Positions 12,001 through 27,000 are shown, counted from the first letter of the stretch. The stretch is 64,000 bases of DNA from Ischnura elegans (GCF_921293095.1 NC_060252.1:46686881-46750880); one strand, 5' to 3'. Translations and numbers: made by a program. The notes: generated from the sequence alone by a model not told the origin.

Positions 12001-15000
12001 TCGAAATATGGGAGAAAAAATTATGCCAACATATTTTGTGCTACCACTATGGGTTGGTGAAAAAATCCTTTTCCTTTCTGATGGCATGTTATTTAAAGGC
12101 CAAACTCAAGATGAGGCTGATTCAAACACGTGGTATTGCTTTTCCCCTCTCAAGTCTTAGATGGCTGTAATTGGATGTGAAGGCTAGCTATGTTTACGTC
12201 CTCTATGATATGTGGAGAGTTTTACCTTCACAACTTTCACTAAGATGAAAGAGCGTGAAAGCTGTCCACCTTTCCAAAAATAAGTTTCAGGATTTGCTCC
12301 TGACCGCGCACCACTTCTACTTAATCAATGTTTCAAATTGAGAGTTTAATTCAATGAGTGAATAAATGCCATTTTAATTTATTTGATCGTCAAAATTCTT
12401 CTACTTGTGGCAAGAGGGCATTCTGTAATTCTCTTTGAAATCTCAATGCTAGTTTAACTTGTAGTAATCCCCATTTTCTCTTGAAATCCTTTTGAGTAAT
12501 GCTTCAACCTATTGAACAATTTATTTTACAGACACCATTGTGCGCCCTTCTAATTGACCCTGGATTTGTTGCTCGGGATTGGCTGATCAAGCACATGCAA
12601 GAAAAGACTGTTGAGATAGCTTCTCAGGAAATGGATAGGTTTGGTACTACTCTTGAAATGGCAGTGAGGTAATTTTTATACTTTGTCACAGTATGTTGGG
12701 GTTTTATTTCAATGATATGTATGTATATGTATTTTCATTTCATTTCTGATAATGCTGCTTCATCCTTGTAGATTTGGGAAAGTGCTGATTGTTGAAGATG
12801 TTGAAACCATTCACCCAATGCTCATACCAATACTCAGAAGAAACTTCATTTATCAAGGTAAAATTATGTGTACCTACATAAAAAACTTTTTATGTATTGC
12901 ATGGTGTTGATAAGGAAGTATATAAATTCAACTGCAAAACAAAGAACACCTGAAAAACAGTTAATGAATAAGATATGTTTTGTATTTGAGTTATCCAAAG
13001 ACACAACTGAAACCTGTATAATTTGCCTTGACAAGTACCATATTTCTCGAAACATATATTCCCCCTCTTAATTTTGAGGCTTCAGCTTTGGGAAATTTTT
13101 AAGAAATGCATTTGAATATGGAAAAAAGGGGGACTATATTAAGATAAATATGGTATTTCACTCCATACTTGCTTATAGTAGGACAATCATGTGGTGTTGT
13201 CTAGACTCCCAATTGATGCAATTGTGTATATCTGATTTGTGTGGTGGCTCGTAATAAGCCAGTAGATAATCTTTCAATGTTATTATCATATATCTTTGCA
13301 TGGTGTCAAAGCTGTAGATTCTTTGTCCAGGAGAGCACTACCCAGAGTTGACCCTGAAACTCATGTCCGATGCACTGAATCCCTTTTTTAACCTCATTGA
13401 GTCCATTGCTGAAAACAGCACCCTCTGAAGGATATTTCCTCCCATGTTAATTATTAATTTTACATCCAGATTACCAAAAGAAGGCAAAAATATGTATTCC
13501 TCTCTAAATCCTGTCCCGCGAGTATATCTTTCCCTCCAAGCATGGTCATCTGTTGCACCTAGGGTCCTTGAACTAATTTTAGAGACATAGATACAAGAGG
13601 ATAAAAAGGTGTCACCAAGGTACAAAGTTGGCATCTTGTGAGATGTTTATTCTCACCTGCCCCTTCTCTTAAATTAGGTGTGGTTTAAGTGGGAATTGTA
13701 CTATAAACTTCCTCACTTATCCCTTCACATTGTGACTTTGAGGACCTCAAAGCCACAGATGAGCAAAACTTCTTGGAGATAGCTGTAATGCTACAAATTT
13801 TACCCCAATTCTCATCAAGTTTGTATTTCTTAAACACTATTTAAGTCATGGAATTAGCAAATTGGCATAGTTAAGGGGTAAAAGTGAAGAAAAACACTAA
13901 GGATGCAACACTCTTTATATAATCTGAGGTTTCAGGAGAGATCCCCCATCCTGCCTTTCCTATTTAAGACGTTGCCACAGAGTAGATATATACAGAGGGG
14001 ACATTAGGTTGGAATACCATAGGTTTCTCTGTAATGAAAAATGCGCACGCGGCCATATTGAAAATAAGTAAAATTATGCGGTAAATTCAAGCCAAATAGT
14101 GCTAACGACTTACCATGCAGCGAAAAAAGAGGGTTTAAAATTCAAAGTAGCCTAATTATTTCTTTGCTAATAAAGGTAGAGCAAGGAACGCTAAATCGCA
14201 CGCACTAATCCGGCAGTTATTATGTAAATAACTGACAGTCTTGTTTTCTAAATTCGACCGACGACATCGAATCACCCATTCCTTGGACCTGCGCCAACAC
14301 CACAAGTTCTTATTAAACTTTTTCGACAATTTCATTTCTAATGCAAAATAATACTCGAATATTAGTTTAGTTTCTTCGATCAGCAATGTAACTCAGAAAA
14401 AATATGAAATTACTTACCTCACAGGGTCTTTAGGGAAACTGAAGAAACTCAACTTTGCTTCCGTCATGCCCGCATTGTTTTTGCAGTTAATGGCTGAAAA
14501 CCAAGCAAAACCTTTTCTTCTCGTCTTATTTTCCACGTTTCTTTAAAACACTAGCACACTACGTGAAAGCATTGAAGAGTGGAGGAATAAAAAAATATTT
14601 GTGCGACAACACTCCACGCCAAGCGCGAATGATAGCAACGGTAGCAACCAAATAGCAACTCAAGCCACGTTTCCTTATTTAGAACATGGTGAAATGCGCA
14701 ATGAGCTGATTACCGCTTTCAGCCGTTTTGTCCTCTCTGTATATCCCTACTCTGTGACGTTGCACACTTTCATATATTGTACCTGATGATGCTGTAAGCG
14801 AAACCAGTTTTACCAATAAATTTAAAATTGTGGAAATTGCTCCTGCTTCTTCATCATGATGCAACACTCAGTGATTTATATGAAAACTAACCAAGTTTGG
14901 CCTCCTTCGTCCTCACAAAAGTTTTTGGTGACCGAAATTCTCCATTCTTATCTCAATAATTTTGTCAGTAACTTAAATTGTCACAATTTTGATTGTTTTT

Positions 15001-18000
15001 TTTTAAATAAAATTAAATTTACATTTTTTCCTAGGCACAAGACGAGTGGTGCTCATTGAGGATAAGCTGGTGGATTTTAATGCAAATTTCTGTATCTTCC
15101 TTATTACTCACAACGATTCTCCAAAAATTTTGCCCTGTCTTGGGTCAGTCATCTCGTACGTCAACTTTACTACCACAGAAACAGGGCTTTCTGGTCAAGT
15201 GAGTTGCATTTCTTTCTTGCCTTTTGAATATTTTTGCTTCATAAGTGCAGGACATTCAAGTTTTCATGACAAATCTATGAAGTTATGTAAATTCTATATT
15301 GAATCCTCAATGTTGTCTAAACAATCACTAGATATTGTTGTTATCATTTTTATCATCACTGATGCCAGTGAAATCAGGTAAATTGCTATTCAGCCAACTG
15401 TTTAAATCTCTACCACATATGCTATAGTAGTGCCTGTTTTCTGAAATGTCAGTGTTGGGAAAGAGAAGAAAGGGAAGTGTTGGTTTGGGTTGCCACTTCT
15501 TGTGGACTAGTTTTTGACAATATTCTGGAAACCATGGTACATATTAAGGCCACCAGAATATTTTGATCTTGATGAATAGTTTTCATGCACATTTTGAACG
15601 TCAAAGACCCTAAGCTTTGCTGAAGTTGATAAATTTTATGAAAGCTAGTTTGCAAGGTGTGGATGAAATATAAATTTTTGCTTGAAGTTGCTAAATGGAG
15701 TGCTGCAGCATGAAAAACCTGAATTGGATGCTCGACGAATCCAGCTTCTGAGGGAGGAAGAACAGTGGAATGTGAAGTTAGAGAAGTTGCAGGATAATCT
15801 CTTGCAAGAGTTGACTGCTGCTCAAGGCGATATTTTGCAGAACAAGGCAAGTCTACTCTCATCATACAATGCATTTATGTTGAAGTATTCTTTCAGTTTT
15901 ATTTTGTTTGCCCCTCAGTAATTCATCAGATCATCATCCATTTAGGGTCTTATTATGAATCTAAAATTGTGTATTATGAATCTAAAATCGCAAAAGAAAT
16001 GGTGGAAGTAAGAACTGAGGAACTGAACTGTCTGAACTCTCCCTTAATTATGATAATTTCTTGCTTTCAGGAGCTTCTCCACTCGCTTAATGAGACTAAA
16101 GTCAGCAGTTCAGCTGTGACTGAATCTCTTCTTGCATCTTCAAGTCTTCATGCGGAACTGAAAAAAGAGTATGATATGTACTGTCCATTGGCAGATTTTG
16201 GCAGTAGATTGTATTTTGCCACCAGTGAACTGGGAAGGCTTAACTCCTTGTATCAATTTTCCACGTCAGCATTGATGTCTTTGATGAACAAAGTTTTGGC
16301 AGATAATGAGGTAACCAATTGCTTAATATTTAGGTGTAATTATTTTTCAATTGCAAAGTTCTGTTTAAAAGTATTATATTATTATATATATATTAATGGC
16401 ATTTTTTATCATGTATATTTTGATTTAAATCAATCCAATGTAGGATAAGGAAGATGTGTTGGCCAAGGACCTTCAAAATAAATTAATTGGCCATGCATAT
16501 TATTACATTAGTCGCTCATTGTTCAAAGCTGATAGACCAATGTTTGCTCTTCATTTGGCTCAAAAAATGTTTCCACATTTCTTCGAGGACAATGTGAGTA
16601 TACTTTTTCATTTTTGTCCCTCCTGTTTTATTTCAACCGTGCATTCCTCCTATTTGACCATCATTTTTATCAGGAAGCTTTTCTGGGGGGAAATAAACCT
16701 GTAAATCCTCAGTATTTCATGTATGTTTATGGATATTTTAAAACATTGTTGGTTTATTATAAAATCCTAATTATCCAAATGAAAGTGAATGTAAATTTGT
16801 GAAATGATTTTTCACTTATTCTGAATGCTACTTGAACACTTGGCCATAATGAGAATGCTGATTTAGGGGGTCATTTCAAGAGAAATGTATCCAAATTAAT
16901 TACAAAAAATATATTGTGAACTCCTGATCATCCAGGCTAATGATGGGTAGAGGCGACATGAATTATCAGAAAACACGGATAATCCTAATGTTCATAGTTT
17001 ATGTAAATCAAACATATTTTATTATTCATGCTCATAGTCTGTTAATTTAGATTGCTTCCAGTACCCATTGAGACCTACATATTTTCACCCAAACACTATC
17101 TTTTTAGTGTTGATGATTTCATTGTACTCCTTCATATTCCCAGTTCTCCAATGAACTGAATGCTGTCATTCTTGCTTACTATCAGTAATAAAAATTCCTA
17201 GTTTGGGTATTATGTAGTACATCTTATTACTTAATTTTGCCGTTAAATTTCAGGAGTGGGAATTTTTCACCAGCCAAAAAGTTGTCGATGTCAAAAGTGA
17301 AATGGCCAAAGTGAAATTAAGCCTTCCAGAATGGGTTGAAGAAAATCGGTTATATAATCTTTGCCAGTTAAAGGTGAGCTTACTTTCGTTGCACATACTT
17401 GTGATTCAGCAGTTTGTTGTCTTATGAAACAGCCCATGAGACATCCCTGAAATCATGAAACATTCATTTATCCCGTGTTGAGGATAAAAATAATTACACC
17501 ATTAATTGTTCATGCCATAAATCATATCATGTGCCATAGATGATGTTATCAATTTATATGTTAATTTTGCATGAAGAACATAAGGTATCATCATCATTAG
17601 TCAACAATCCTAAGATTGGTTTGACGCAACTCTCCATTCCTCTCTCCTATCTGCTAACCTTTTCATAGTGACGTATTTCTTCCCTTTTACATCCTTATAA
17701 CCTGTTCTATGTAACTCATTCATGGCCTGAGAATGGGGTGTAGTATGGTGAAAATCATAGTTTCACTCAAAGGTGCCCAGGACAAAATATTCTCTGTATT
17801 ATTCATTTAGACTTGCTTCAGTAATTCATCGAGACACTATTTGCAATATGAAGAAAATGATAAATCTTTCTCTTTACAAAGATAAATTTTCCCGCCTAAA
17901 CCATTCGGGTTGATAGCAATACAAAAAGTTATTTTTGAGATGAGTGAACAAGAAGACCTGTTATCAGTTGTGGATAGAAATAAAGAAATAGAACTTAGTA

Positions 18001-21000
18001 AGGCTCACTAACATTTAATTATTGTCATTACTGTCATTTAGACATTACTGAAGTGAACCTTACAACGTTTAATTTCTTTATGTCCAATATGGAGAGGTTT
18101 CACAAAGTAAAGCCTGAATTTATCAGTTATATTGTGGATAGAAACTTGATTGAAATTCAAATCTTGCATGAATGGTGCTTTTCTCAATCCTCATAAACAA
18201 ATTTTCAGATGGGTTGGGACCCTTATATTAAATGTTTGCCAAAATCTCTTAAATAAGTCTGTTATCATGGGTTAATTATTTAATCCAACTAGCAATTGAT
18301 TTCAATTGTAAAATTTAGCTCTAATGCTCTGAGAATGTTTCTAAACCATGTGTAATGCATGTAATATTATTTGTAAATTGTATTTTCATGTGGTCAACTA
18401 TTCAAATTACCTCTGGTATGAATTTATTTTACTTAGTTTGCATCATTTAAGTATTATTCACTTTATTAAAAGTTTTTTTGATGAATAAAATTTGCCTATT
18501 TCCCTCTAAATTTATTCTCTGTAGGCTGTGCTACCAAATTTGTTTGCTAAATTAAATCTCAACAAAGATACTATGAAACCAAATTTGGACTTATTTGAGA
18601 TGGAAAAGAATGAGAACAGAAGAGAAGTGAGCAAGTTGACACCATTTCAGAAAGTACTTGTAGCTCAAACTTTAATGCCAGACCAATTGTACACAGCCAT
18701 TACTCAGTTTTCTCAGCATGCTCTTGGTAAGTACATCAATTTGTGCATAATGTGTGCAAAATATGCTTTATTTAAGAATAAACTCCCAGAAAAAATTCCA
18801 ACACTTATTGGGAGTGACCAAAATCAAGGACTCAGAATTCAATCAAATTTTGAAGACCTTCAGTCTATCAGCTGCTGTCTGCAAACCACCCTCCATATGG
18901 GGTTGTATAACCAATAGTTTAAACTAAAAAGCATTTAAACAATTGCAGGTGTAATTTTTTCTCTTTCAAAAGCTGTCATCGTGTATTTGTTAGGATGTAG
19001 TCCTGTGGCTATGATACCTGGGATATATGGAGGGCATGAGTTTGAGACTTGCTCTAAGAAATCATTTCTTCATATAATTGCCATTTTTCTTTCAAAGCCT
19101 GAAATGCAGCATACTTTCTATGGTTCATTCCCTCAAAACTTTATCTTTTGCCAGGAAAAGTATTTTATTTGCACTTTTTGATGTTCGAAATTTTCTCATT
19201 TTTTCACTAAAAGGCAGCTTTTGAAAATTTTCTTCTTTTTAACAAAATTTGTTTTTTTTTACAAAAATGATATTTTTATATTATAAAACCTATATATTTA
19301 GTTAGTCCCATGTACCTTTTTCCTTGGAATATATGCCTGAGTATCATTTCAGTCATTATTTTGTACAGCCTTTGGATTGCTTCTTTTGTTCCTTCTAGTT
19401 CTGAACTCTGTTCCACTTTTTATACCTACATGCCATACAACAGACTAAATCTAGGTATTGTCAAGAAATGTTAACTTCTGCGGTTAAATTTTTGTGTTAA
19501 TCAGAAATCAATTTATTTTCTCAGGATTGAGTGACCTTTCCCCCCCTCCTGTCAGCCTGCGAAGGCTTCTGAGAGAGGCTCTCCCCACAGAGCCAATATT
19601 GTTCGTTGTATCTCCAGGAGCAGATCCATCTGAGGAACTAAGAGCATTGGCTCATGATGTGGTCGGAGAAGGACATTATCATGAGGTAGTCAAATCGTCT
19701 GCTTGTTTATTCCTGTACTCGAGTGGTGTAACTATATGAGACCAATGATAATAGAAAATTCCCCCAGTATCTTAAATATAGAAAAAATATTTGTATGGCA
19801 GCGATACTATTAATTTCTTCAAATTAGTGGTATTTTTTCATATAATATGATTCATAACAGGTTCCTGTAACTAATTCACCGAATACAAAGTAAAATGTCA
19901 TGTATTATTACCCTGAGTGTATTGTTACTATTCAACCTGATTCATCCCCTCCGAAGCTGAGACCTAGTTATGACACTGCTGTTCTTCATAGCTATTTATG
20001 ATGATAGTTTATCCCATGATGTCATATCTAATCTAATGACTATTTTATACCACCACTTATCCATTTGTATGAGAAAGAGAAGTTTCAGTAGCTATGCTGT
20101 TGTGCTGAAAATGCTTATGGTTCATAAAACCCGTGAGTGCTATTGATTTTTCTTTCTATTAGAGTGAATTGAAATGTGGGTCAAACGTCATGGATGTGAT
20201 GCATGGTACATGTTCAGTGAAACTAGTACAGTACATAATGAATTTGAAGGGCCTGGGAAGATGCTGACTTAGTTCTACATGGGTTTGGTATATGGGGGTG
20301 GTTAGTGGGTTGCATGCTCACAGGATGAGAGAAAAGTTTATGTAGGCTATCACTGTGTCATAAGGAGAGTTAAGTACAATTTTCCTCTATAGAGGTTTGT
20401 TCTTACTGGAATGATTTTGAACATATATACTTGAATTTTTTATTTTTCCAGGTTGCCCTTGGACAACAGGGAAGTGTTGGCTGGAGTGCATTGGCTGAAC
20501 GCCTACGAGAGGCTTATGGTTTGGATGAGTGGGTCTGCCTGAAAAACCTTCATCTGGCCACCGAATCTCTACCATTCCTAGAAAGGGAATTGAGGTCCCT
20601 GTACTCATCAGAAAAGAAAACTGTGAATTTCAGGCTGTGGTTGATTACAGAACCTCATCCAGAGTTCTCCCTGACCCTAGCAAGATCATCCTTGAAAGTC
20701 ACATTTGAGGTGAGGGTAGTAATTCCATAAGAATTAATATTTCATGCTTACTGTCTTCAAGAAGCTTCTGCAATTATAAATATTTTGGCATTAATGAACT
20801 GATAGTAAATTAACTAAAGGATATACTGCAGCTTTTCAGCTTGATAATCATGGTATGTATTTGATATCTTTGGTGTTTCTCAGTCTCCTCCAGGAATTAA
20901 GAAGAATGTGCTCCGAACCCTGACGACTTGGGGATCAAATTTTCTCTGCCCAGGTAGAGGTGGCAGCGGGGTTCTGAGAGCCAGAGCTCTCTTTACTTTG

Positions 21001-24000
21001 GCTTGGTTTCATGCCGTGGTGCAGGAGAGAAGAAACTTCATTCCACAAGGGTGGTACAAACATTATGAATTTGGTGATAGCGATTTGCGTGCTGCATCTT
21101 TTATACTTGATGGCATGTTTAGCAAAGGTGAGTGAAATATATGCATATTTTGGGTTTCTAATGTATGGGGAGGCCCTCCTAGCATCGTAACAAAATCTGA
21201 AGGTCTGAGGACTATGTTGTAGGTAAGTAAAATGGCATGTGCGTAGAAATGATGGCAATGCTTACTGACATTCTGTTTGTACAGAGTTTCTTCGTTTGGC
21301 TATCATGGCATCTCTGTGGAGCTTTACAATTTACTTTTTAAGCTAGGCAACTAGGGGAGGAAAAACTTTAATAAGAAAATAGAAGATAAATTTGTAGTTC
21401 CATCCTATAGAAACCTTTTCTCTTGGATTTCATCCTAGTTTTGATAAGAGTGCTTGTGAATTCCTTTGATGTCTTGATTTTGACTGGCAATAGTCAGAAA
21501 CTCATATTCGGTTGGTCATCATAATCAAACAAAGTCAATCAATCAACCAAAACAATCATCACTCAACATTTTGTTGATATGAAGATCAGACCCTCAACTG
21601 TGTTAAGAAGGAAATCTTTGGTTTCGAAAATGGTCCACATTTCTCGTATGGGTTACCTTACCGTCGCTTGTACCTGAGCATTTTCTCCTGGAGTATAGCC
21701 TTAGGAGTGAGTGTGGTATGTAAAATTGTGTGTTTTTATCAGTGATATCTTAGCCAAAGCAACCTTAGTGATGTCCCTTCAACCCTCGCAAAGTTTCCTT
21801 CAAGTTGAGTGAGTGCTTGTGAAGGGTTTTCAGTTGAGAGGTTTGGGTTGGTCACTACTGCAAATTTTCTCGTTCCAGCAAACCAACACAGTACATGTTT
21901 GTTTTGTATCCGTGATGTGATCCCTACGTTATGACCATTGCATACTATTTTCTGTTTCACGATTGAGGCCACAGAGCTCACCTTACCTGTTCTTTCTTTA
22001 GTTTACTTACATTTATCTGATCATGATTGTGTTGGATTTATTTAAAAACATAAGTTGCGTAGTTATTTTTACAGGAATTAAAAGCTATTTAGAACATACT
22101 CTATAATCTTTGTTGGAAAATCGAACAATAAAATAGTTCACACTTCCTGCAATTTAAGGCTGTTTCAAGCAGAATATAATGATGTGATATTTGCTTAGAT
22201 CCCAATCTGAGGCTCTCGCACGAGATTGGGGGAGGCTGGGCTCAACCCGTCCCCCCTGAATGCCTTGTAGATTTAATGGATCCCCCCTTTTTCTGAAATA
22301 TTGGTGATCATATACAGAATGAAAGCTAGTAAATGGCTTTCATTTTTTGCCTAATGGCATTGAAAAAAATCTTTGTAAAATTAATTTTTATATTTCAAGT
22401 TTTTCATTTTAAAATTTAAATACATTGTTACTTATTTCCATAAAATATGTCCGATGTTATAATAGATGAGAATTTATCTAAAAAAATAATAGGAATCATG
22501 ATCTAAGGGGCACAATTAAATCAATGCTGTAGTTCCTCTTATTTTCATTTGATTTTTTTTGTTATTTTCAGAAGTCGAGATAGAGCTGGAAAACATTCAT
22601 GGACTCTGTGGAACAGCTATTTATGGAGGTCATATAGATAATATCTATGATTTCAGAGTTTTAATATCTTACCTTCAAGAGTATTTCGAACACAACATGC
22701 TCATGGGTAGGGGCCAAAAAAAGTTACTTGGCCATAACTTAGATCTTCCCTTCAAGGAAGATTATCGGGTAAGTTGATCTGAAATTTTTTGGTAGTATTC
22801 TACAGAATCATGATTCTCTTTCCCAAATTTTGTTGAATAAACCATTCACTTGACCATAGTTTTGAATAAAATTTAAGTTAAACTAGGTGTATTGAATTAT
22901 AATGAAAAGTATTGCTAATCATGGAAATTTAATGGCCAAAATGTAAGGAGTTAGGTCTAGTGAAACACCCAGAAGTATTTTATGGGGTAAAACCTGCCAT
23001 CTGCCCAAGGGAGGTGTTGGTACTACTGTGTGACTGACTTGTAAATTTACTCTTTGAGGTGCAAAGGGGTTATTTTTACCATTTTTTAATGTGCTTGTTC
23101 ATATTAACTTTTTAAAGTGCTAAGGGGTTATTTTTACCCTTTTATAATGTGCTTGATCACCAATTTTTTTACTATTGACTTCGACAGTTTGAACTGTAAA
23201 GAGACTTGTATTTTTCCATTTTTAAATCAATTTCCAACTTCTTGAGCTATCTGTGGGAAAAAAATTGATGACCCTTTTGCAAATTAGTTGATGACATTAT
23301 TGATTCATGTGAGTGGGTCACAGCATTTCAGCTACTGGTAGGCCTCATGTGATTCGTTTTTGTTTAAACTCTTACGAGTGATTCCTTCCTTCAGTGAGTG
23401 GTTTACTATCAGCAAGTTAATGAGCTCAAACTCTAATTATGCCCACCAACTCATGAAAAGTTGGCTGAACTTTCAAAATTTTTTCATTTTAAAATCAGGA
23501 GTGTTTGCATAGGGGAGATATCTTTTCGGTCATAACTTATCTTTCCTTTCGATCTACCAAACCCTTTTATTGAATTGCAATTTTTAGTCCAATTGAATGA
23601 CCAAATTTCTTTTTAAATTTTTTCTCTCTATTTATTTCTAAGTTAGCATTTTTTGACTTAATTTCAATTTTATCCCTTGCAACTTTGGCCTCATAATTCA
23701 ATTTTTGTGGAAGCCATTTTAACATCGTTGCCTGAAGGGACGAAATGGATCCTTTTGGGTGGTAATCCTCGTTATTTCCTTTCATAACCACCATACATTT
23801 TCTTATGCTTCCCTTTTGGACACCCCCTCCCCTCCTTAGGTATCTGTAAAAATGAAATCAATCTTTAATTGTCAAATCGGAGTCACATGGTAGCTGATTC
23901 CTTTAATTCTAGGATTGAGCTCATACCTTACCCCATCCCTATATTCCATAATTCAATCCATTGTGCTTTAATCACTTAGCATTTCAATTTTTGGAACATA

Positions 24001-27000
24001 TCTCTTGTGTTGAATGAGACTTCCTGCACCAGTGGCGGATACATAGGGGGTAATATGCACATCTGATGCTTTTTCACAACCCTTTCATTAGCATATGTCT
24101 AAGCTCTTCTGGAACTACTTTCTCCTTGAAATGTGGAACCATGTGTGTGTGTAAGTAAAACTGAAAGTGATTTTTTAAAATGCTTGTGTGTACATTTGCC
24201 AACATGATCAAGCATCCTCTACGAGGTCTCTTCAGCCCTGTGTAATTCCAGGTAGCCTTAGCGGGGTCCCACCAGCTCTTACTAAGGATCCTATTTTGGT
24301 AGTATATATGTATATGTTTGGTAATTCGAGTTGGGAGGCTGGGATTTGGCCACTGAATTGTAGATATTCCCTTCCTGGGAATATCTACAATTCAGTGGAT
24401 TCAGGTTATTGGGATGAGTGTTGAGAAAAATAACTTTTACGACCATTTGAGCACGTATTTCATTCTCTATTTCTCTTTTTGATACAGGAATTTGTAGAGC
24501 TGGTTTTGAGGCTTCCGGATAATGATGACCCATCGCTATTTGGCTTGCCTAAAAATGTTGAATGCTCCTGGCAAAGAACTGCAAGTCTCAAGATAATAGA
24601 TAAGCTGAAAGGTATCATGAATTCAATGTATTCTGATATTCTGAGACTTGTATAACTGCGTAACTTGCAGTAATACCTAAAACAGAGTGGTAGCTATCAA
24701 TGATAATTCTTTAAATTTTAGGGCTGATACATTCATCTAAAACTGAAATTGAATATGATAAGGAAAAATTAAGAGCTCAGATGACTCCCATTCTAACCAT
24801 GTGGAAGAAATTAATTCAGGTAAGGTTAAATTTTATTCTCTTGAGGAATTAGATTATATACTGAGTTACATTTTTTGTGGGAAGTTTTTGAATTCAAATC
24901 CAAGGGCGTACCCAGGATCAAAACTAGGGGGGATGGGCAAGCCATGGTTGTCCAAGTTGTAGGTAAGACTAAAGCATGGAAAAGGTGAATGAAATCAACA
25001 TTTTAAGGAAACTGTAACAGCCCTTTATTAGTTTTTAAAATTATTTCCTTGAAAAAATATTAATTTCCTGAAAGACATTTGCGATTTTTGCTTCTAGGGG
25101 GGGTAGGGGGCCAGCTGCCCCCTCCTGCCCCTCGCTGGGTACGCCCATGTTCAAATCATGACAAGGGTTAAGGTCATTGTTGATTTCTTTTTGTAGCCCC
25201 TTGGGGATATGCAATTCTTCTCATCAATGATCATCAGAGTGTGATACGCGTAGAGAAATGGCTTATAGATATTCATAAATTATTTTCAATTATTGGTTTT
25301 GAGTCTAATGAAATAAATACTTTCATGGGAGACCCACCTTCAAAATTGCCATCTTTTCAATTTTCCAGAAATTATAGGGGTGACCACCCCCTACCTTTAA
25401 TCTGCCACAGCTCGTGACCCCATTTTGCCCGCCCCTGCGAATGAATAGCCATCCCGTTTGAGCTTGGTTTGTTGTTTTTAGAGGCCTTTTCAGTATTTGA
25501 TTGAAGTTAAAAATTTCAATCTTTTTTATGTAAAACTTGAACATAGATTCAATTTTATGCTACTCTGTGGTCAAACTAGGTCATGTTGTCGGTGCAATGA
25601 GTGGCACAGCAAGGGGGGATTTGGGGGATAAAACCCCCTCAGAGCTATGAGAAATTTTGAAGTTTAGTCCATTTTTTTAATTGGATTAATATAACTTGTA
25701 GAATAGTGTAAGGATTAATAAAATATCCCTCACAAAGCCATAAAACTCTTTATTTTGAACCATTCATCATAAAATTTTTCTGGGGTAGGACCCCTGCACC
25801 TCCCACTTACTCTGGTGGATATTCCATACCCTCCAAACCCTTAGTATTAGTTACGCCTAAATTCCCCCAAGCCTTAATTCTTAGCTGTGCCCTGGGTGCA
25901 ATAATGTATTCATCAATAACATTGGGAAATAAATTCTCCATAAAATGGATATATGTAAAGGTAAAAATGAGAAAATGGCATGGATTTGAATACATACATC
26001 ACTAAAGCCAGAGGTAACTTAATTTTTGTTTAAGCTGAATGAGGAAAAGGAATTTTCAAGTGCTAAGGAGACAAGAGTAGGAAAAAAACATGTGTAAAAG
26101 TAATGTCCACTTCGCACTTAAAAATATGGCAAGTGTTGTGATAGGGCTCGGATAAGTATGGTCATTTATTATAGAGCTGCCAAATGTTTCTAGCATAAAA
26201 TGTTTTTTATTCATGAAATATATTGAAAGGAATTATTCTTATTGCAGAGTAACTTGAAGATATTTTCCAGCAAAGCAGTTGCCAAGGCTGAAAGTTCTGA
26301 GATTGCCAGTGATCCTATAAGAGATTTCTTTCATGTAGAATATGCTCAAGGTGTGACATTGGTGCAGGAAGTTCACAGATGTTTGACAAGTATCAGCAAA
26401 GTTGTAAGGGGAGTCACAATGGCTGACTCTGAAACTATGCTCATAGCTGATTCCTTAATGAGACAGCAGGTAGATACAATTTATTTGTATCTTATCATGG
26501 CCATTTTTTCACAGCATAAGAAAATTTCCCAGAATTGAATGCTTTTCATACTGTACATTGATTTTTGAAAGTTGCCACCATCTGAAAATGCATCACAGGT
26601 TATATCGTTATTTTTCCTTATTTCAGATTCCATCATCTTGGTTGGCTCAATGGGATGGTCCCAAAGATCCCTCTCTCTATCTTCAAGGGTTACTTCTTCG
26701 AACAGCCATTGTGCAAAAGCTTAATAAGGACCTTGAATTTTCTAGCCTATCTGGTTCAATTGATCTTTCAAATCTCCTTCGCCCTGGTGGATTTTTAAGT
26801 GCACTCAAGCAGAAAAGTGCCAGGTAAAGTAAGACAGTGAATTGAAGTGGTAATTTCAAAACACTTAAAATTTTTTTTATCTTGGATTTGATTTATTATG
26901 GTGCCTGAGATTTTTAAAGGCCTACTCAATCGCTGCTTGGATCCATATGTGAGAGGCACATCAAGCGGAGGTCTTCCTTTGTTCAGATTAGACGTTAAGC

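Larger units (their letters stand above)
10802..16593 (+). other. DYNC2H1: DYNC2H1 exons 6-12: AAA5 and buttress
   Basis: Exon 6 (93 codons) starts AAA5 with [18 protein letters not shown] and ends [19 protein letters not shown]. Exons 7 and 8 carry [13 protein letters not shown] and [18 protein letters not shown]. Exon 9 contains [20 protein letters not shown] and the family signature [11 protein letters not shown]. Exon 10 begins at [11 protein letters not shown], the buttress (strut) helix pair that grips the stalk, and ends at a GC donor. Exons 11 and 12 complete the buttress (HSLNETK) and lead towards AAA6 with the conserved [15 protein letters not shown]. Exon lengths 279, 137, 86, 164, 159, 240 and 150 keep the frame throughout. 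Confidence 0.9.
17254..21127 (+). other. DYNC2H1: DYNC2H1 exons 13-17: AAA6 module
   Basis: Exon 13 opens with EWEFFTSQ. Exon 14 carries [19 protein letters not shown]. Exon 15 carries [20 protein letters not shown], the conserved start of the non-catalytic AAA6 large domain. Exon 16 holds [19 protein letters not shown] and [14 protein letters not shown]. Exon 17 holds [33 protein letters not shown] and QGWYKHYEF. These are among the most conserved blocks of dynein heavy chains. Exon 14 ends in phase 1 and exon 15 resumes with GA to make glycine (HALG-L), which fixes that junction. Confidence 0.92.

Noticed and set aside
11746..12170. Overlapping ORFs on both strands (up to 113 codons)
   Set aside because: They fall in DYNC2H1 intron 6, overlap in several frames and show no domain.
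15449..15874. 141-codon minus-strand ORF
   Set aside because: Antisense across DYNC2H1 exon 10; it is the complement of that coding helix.
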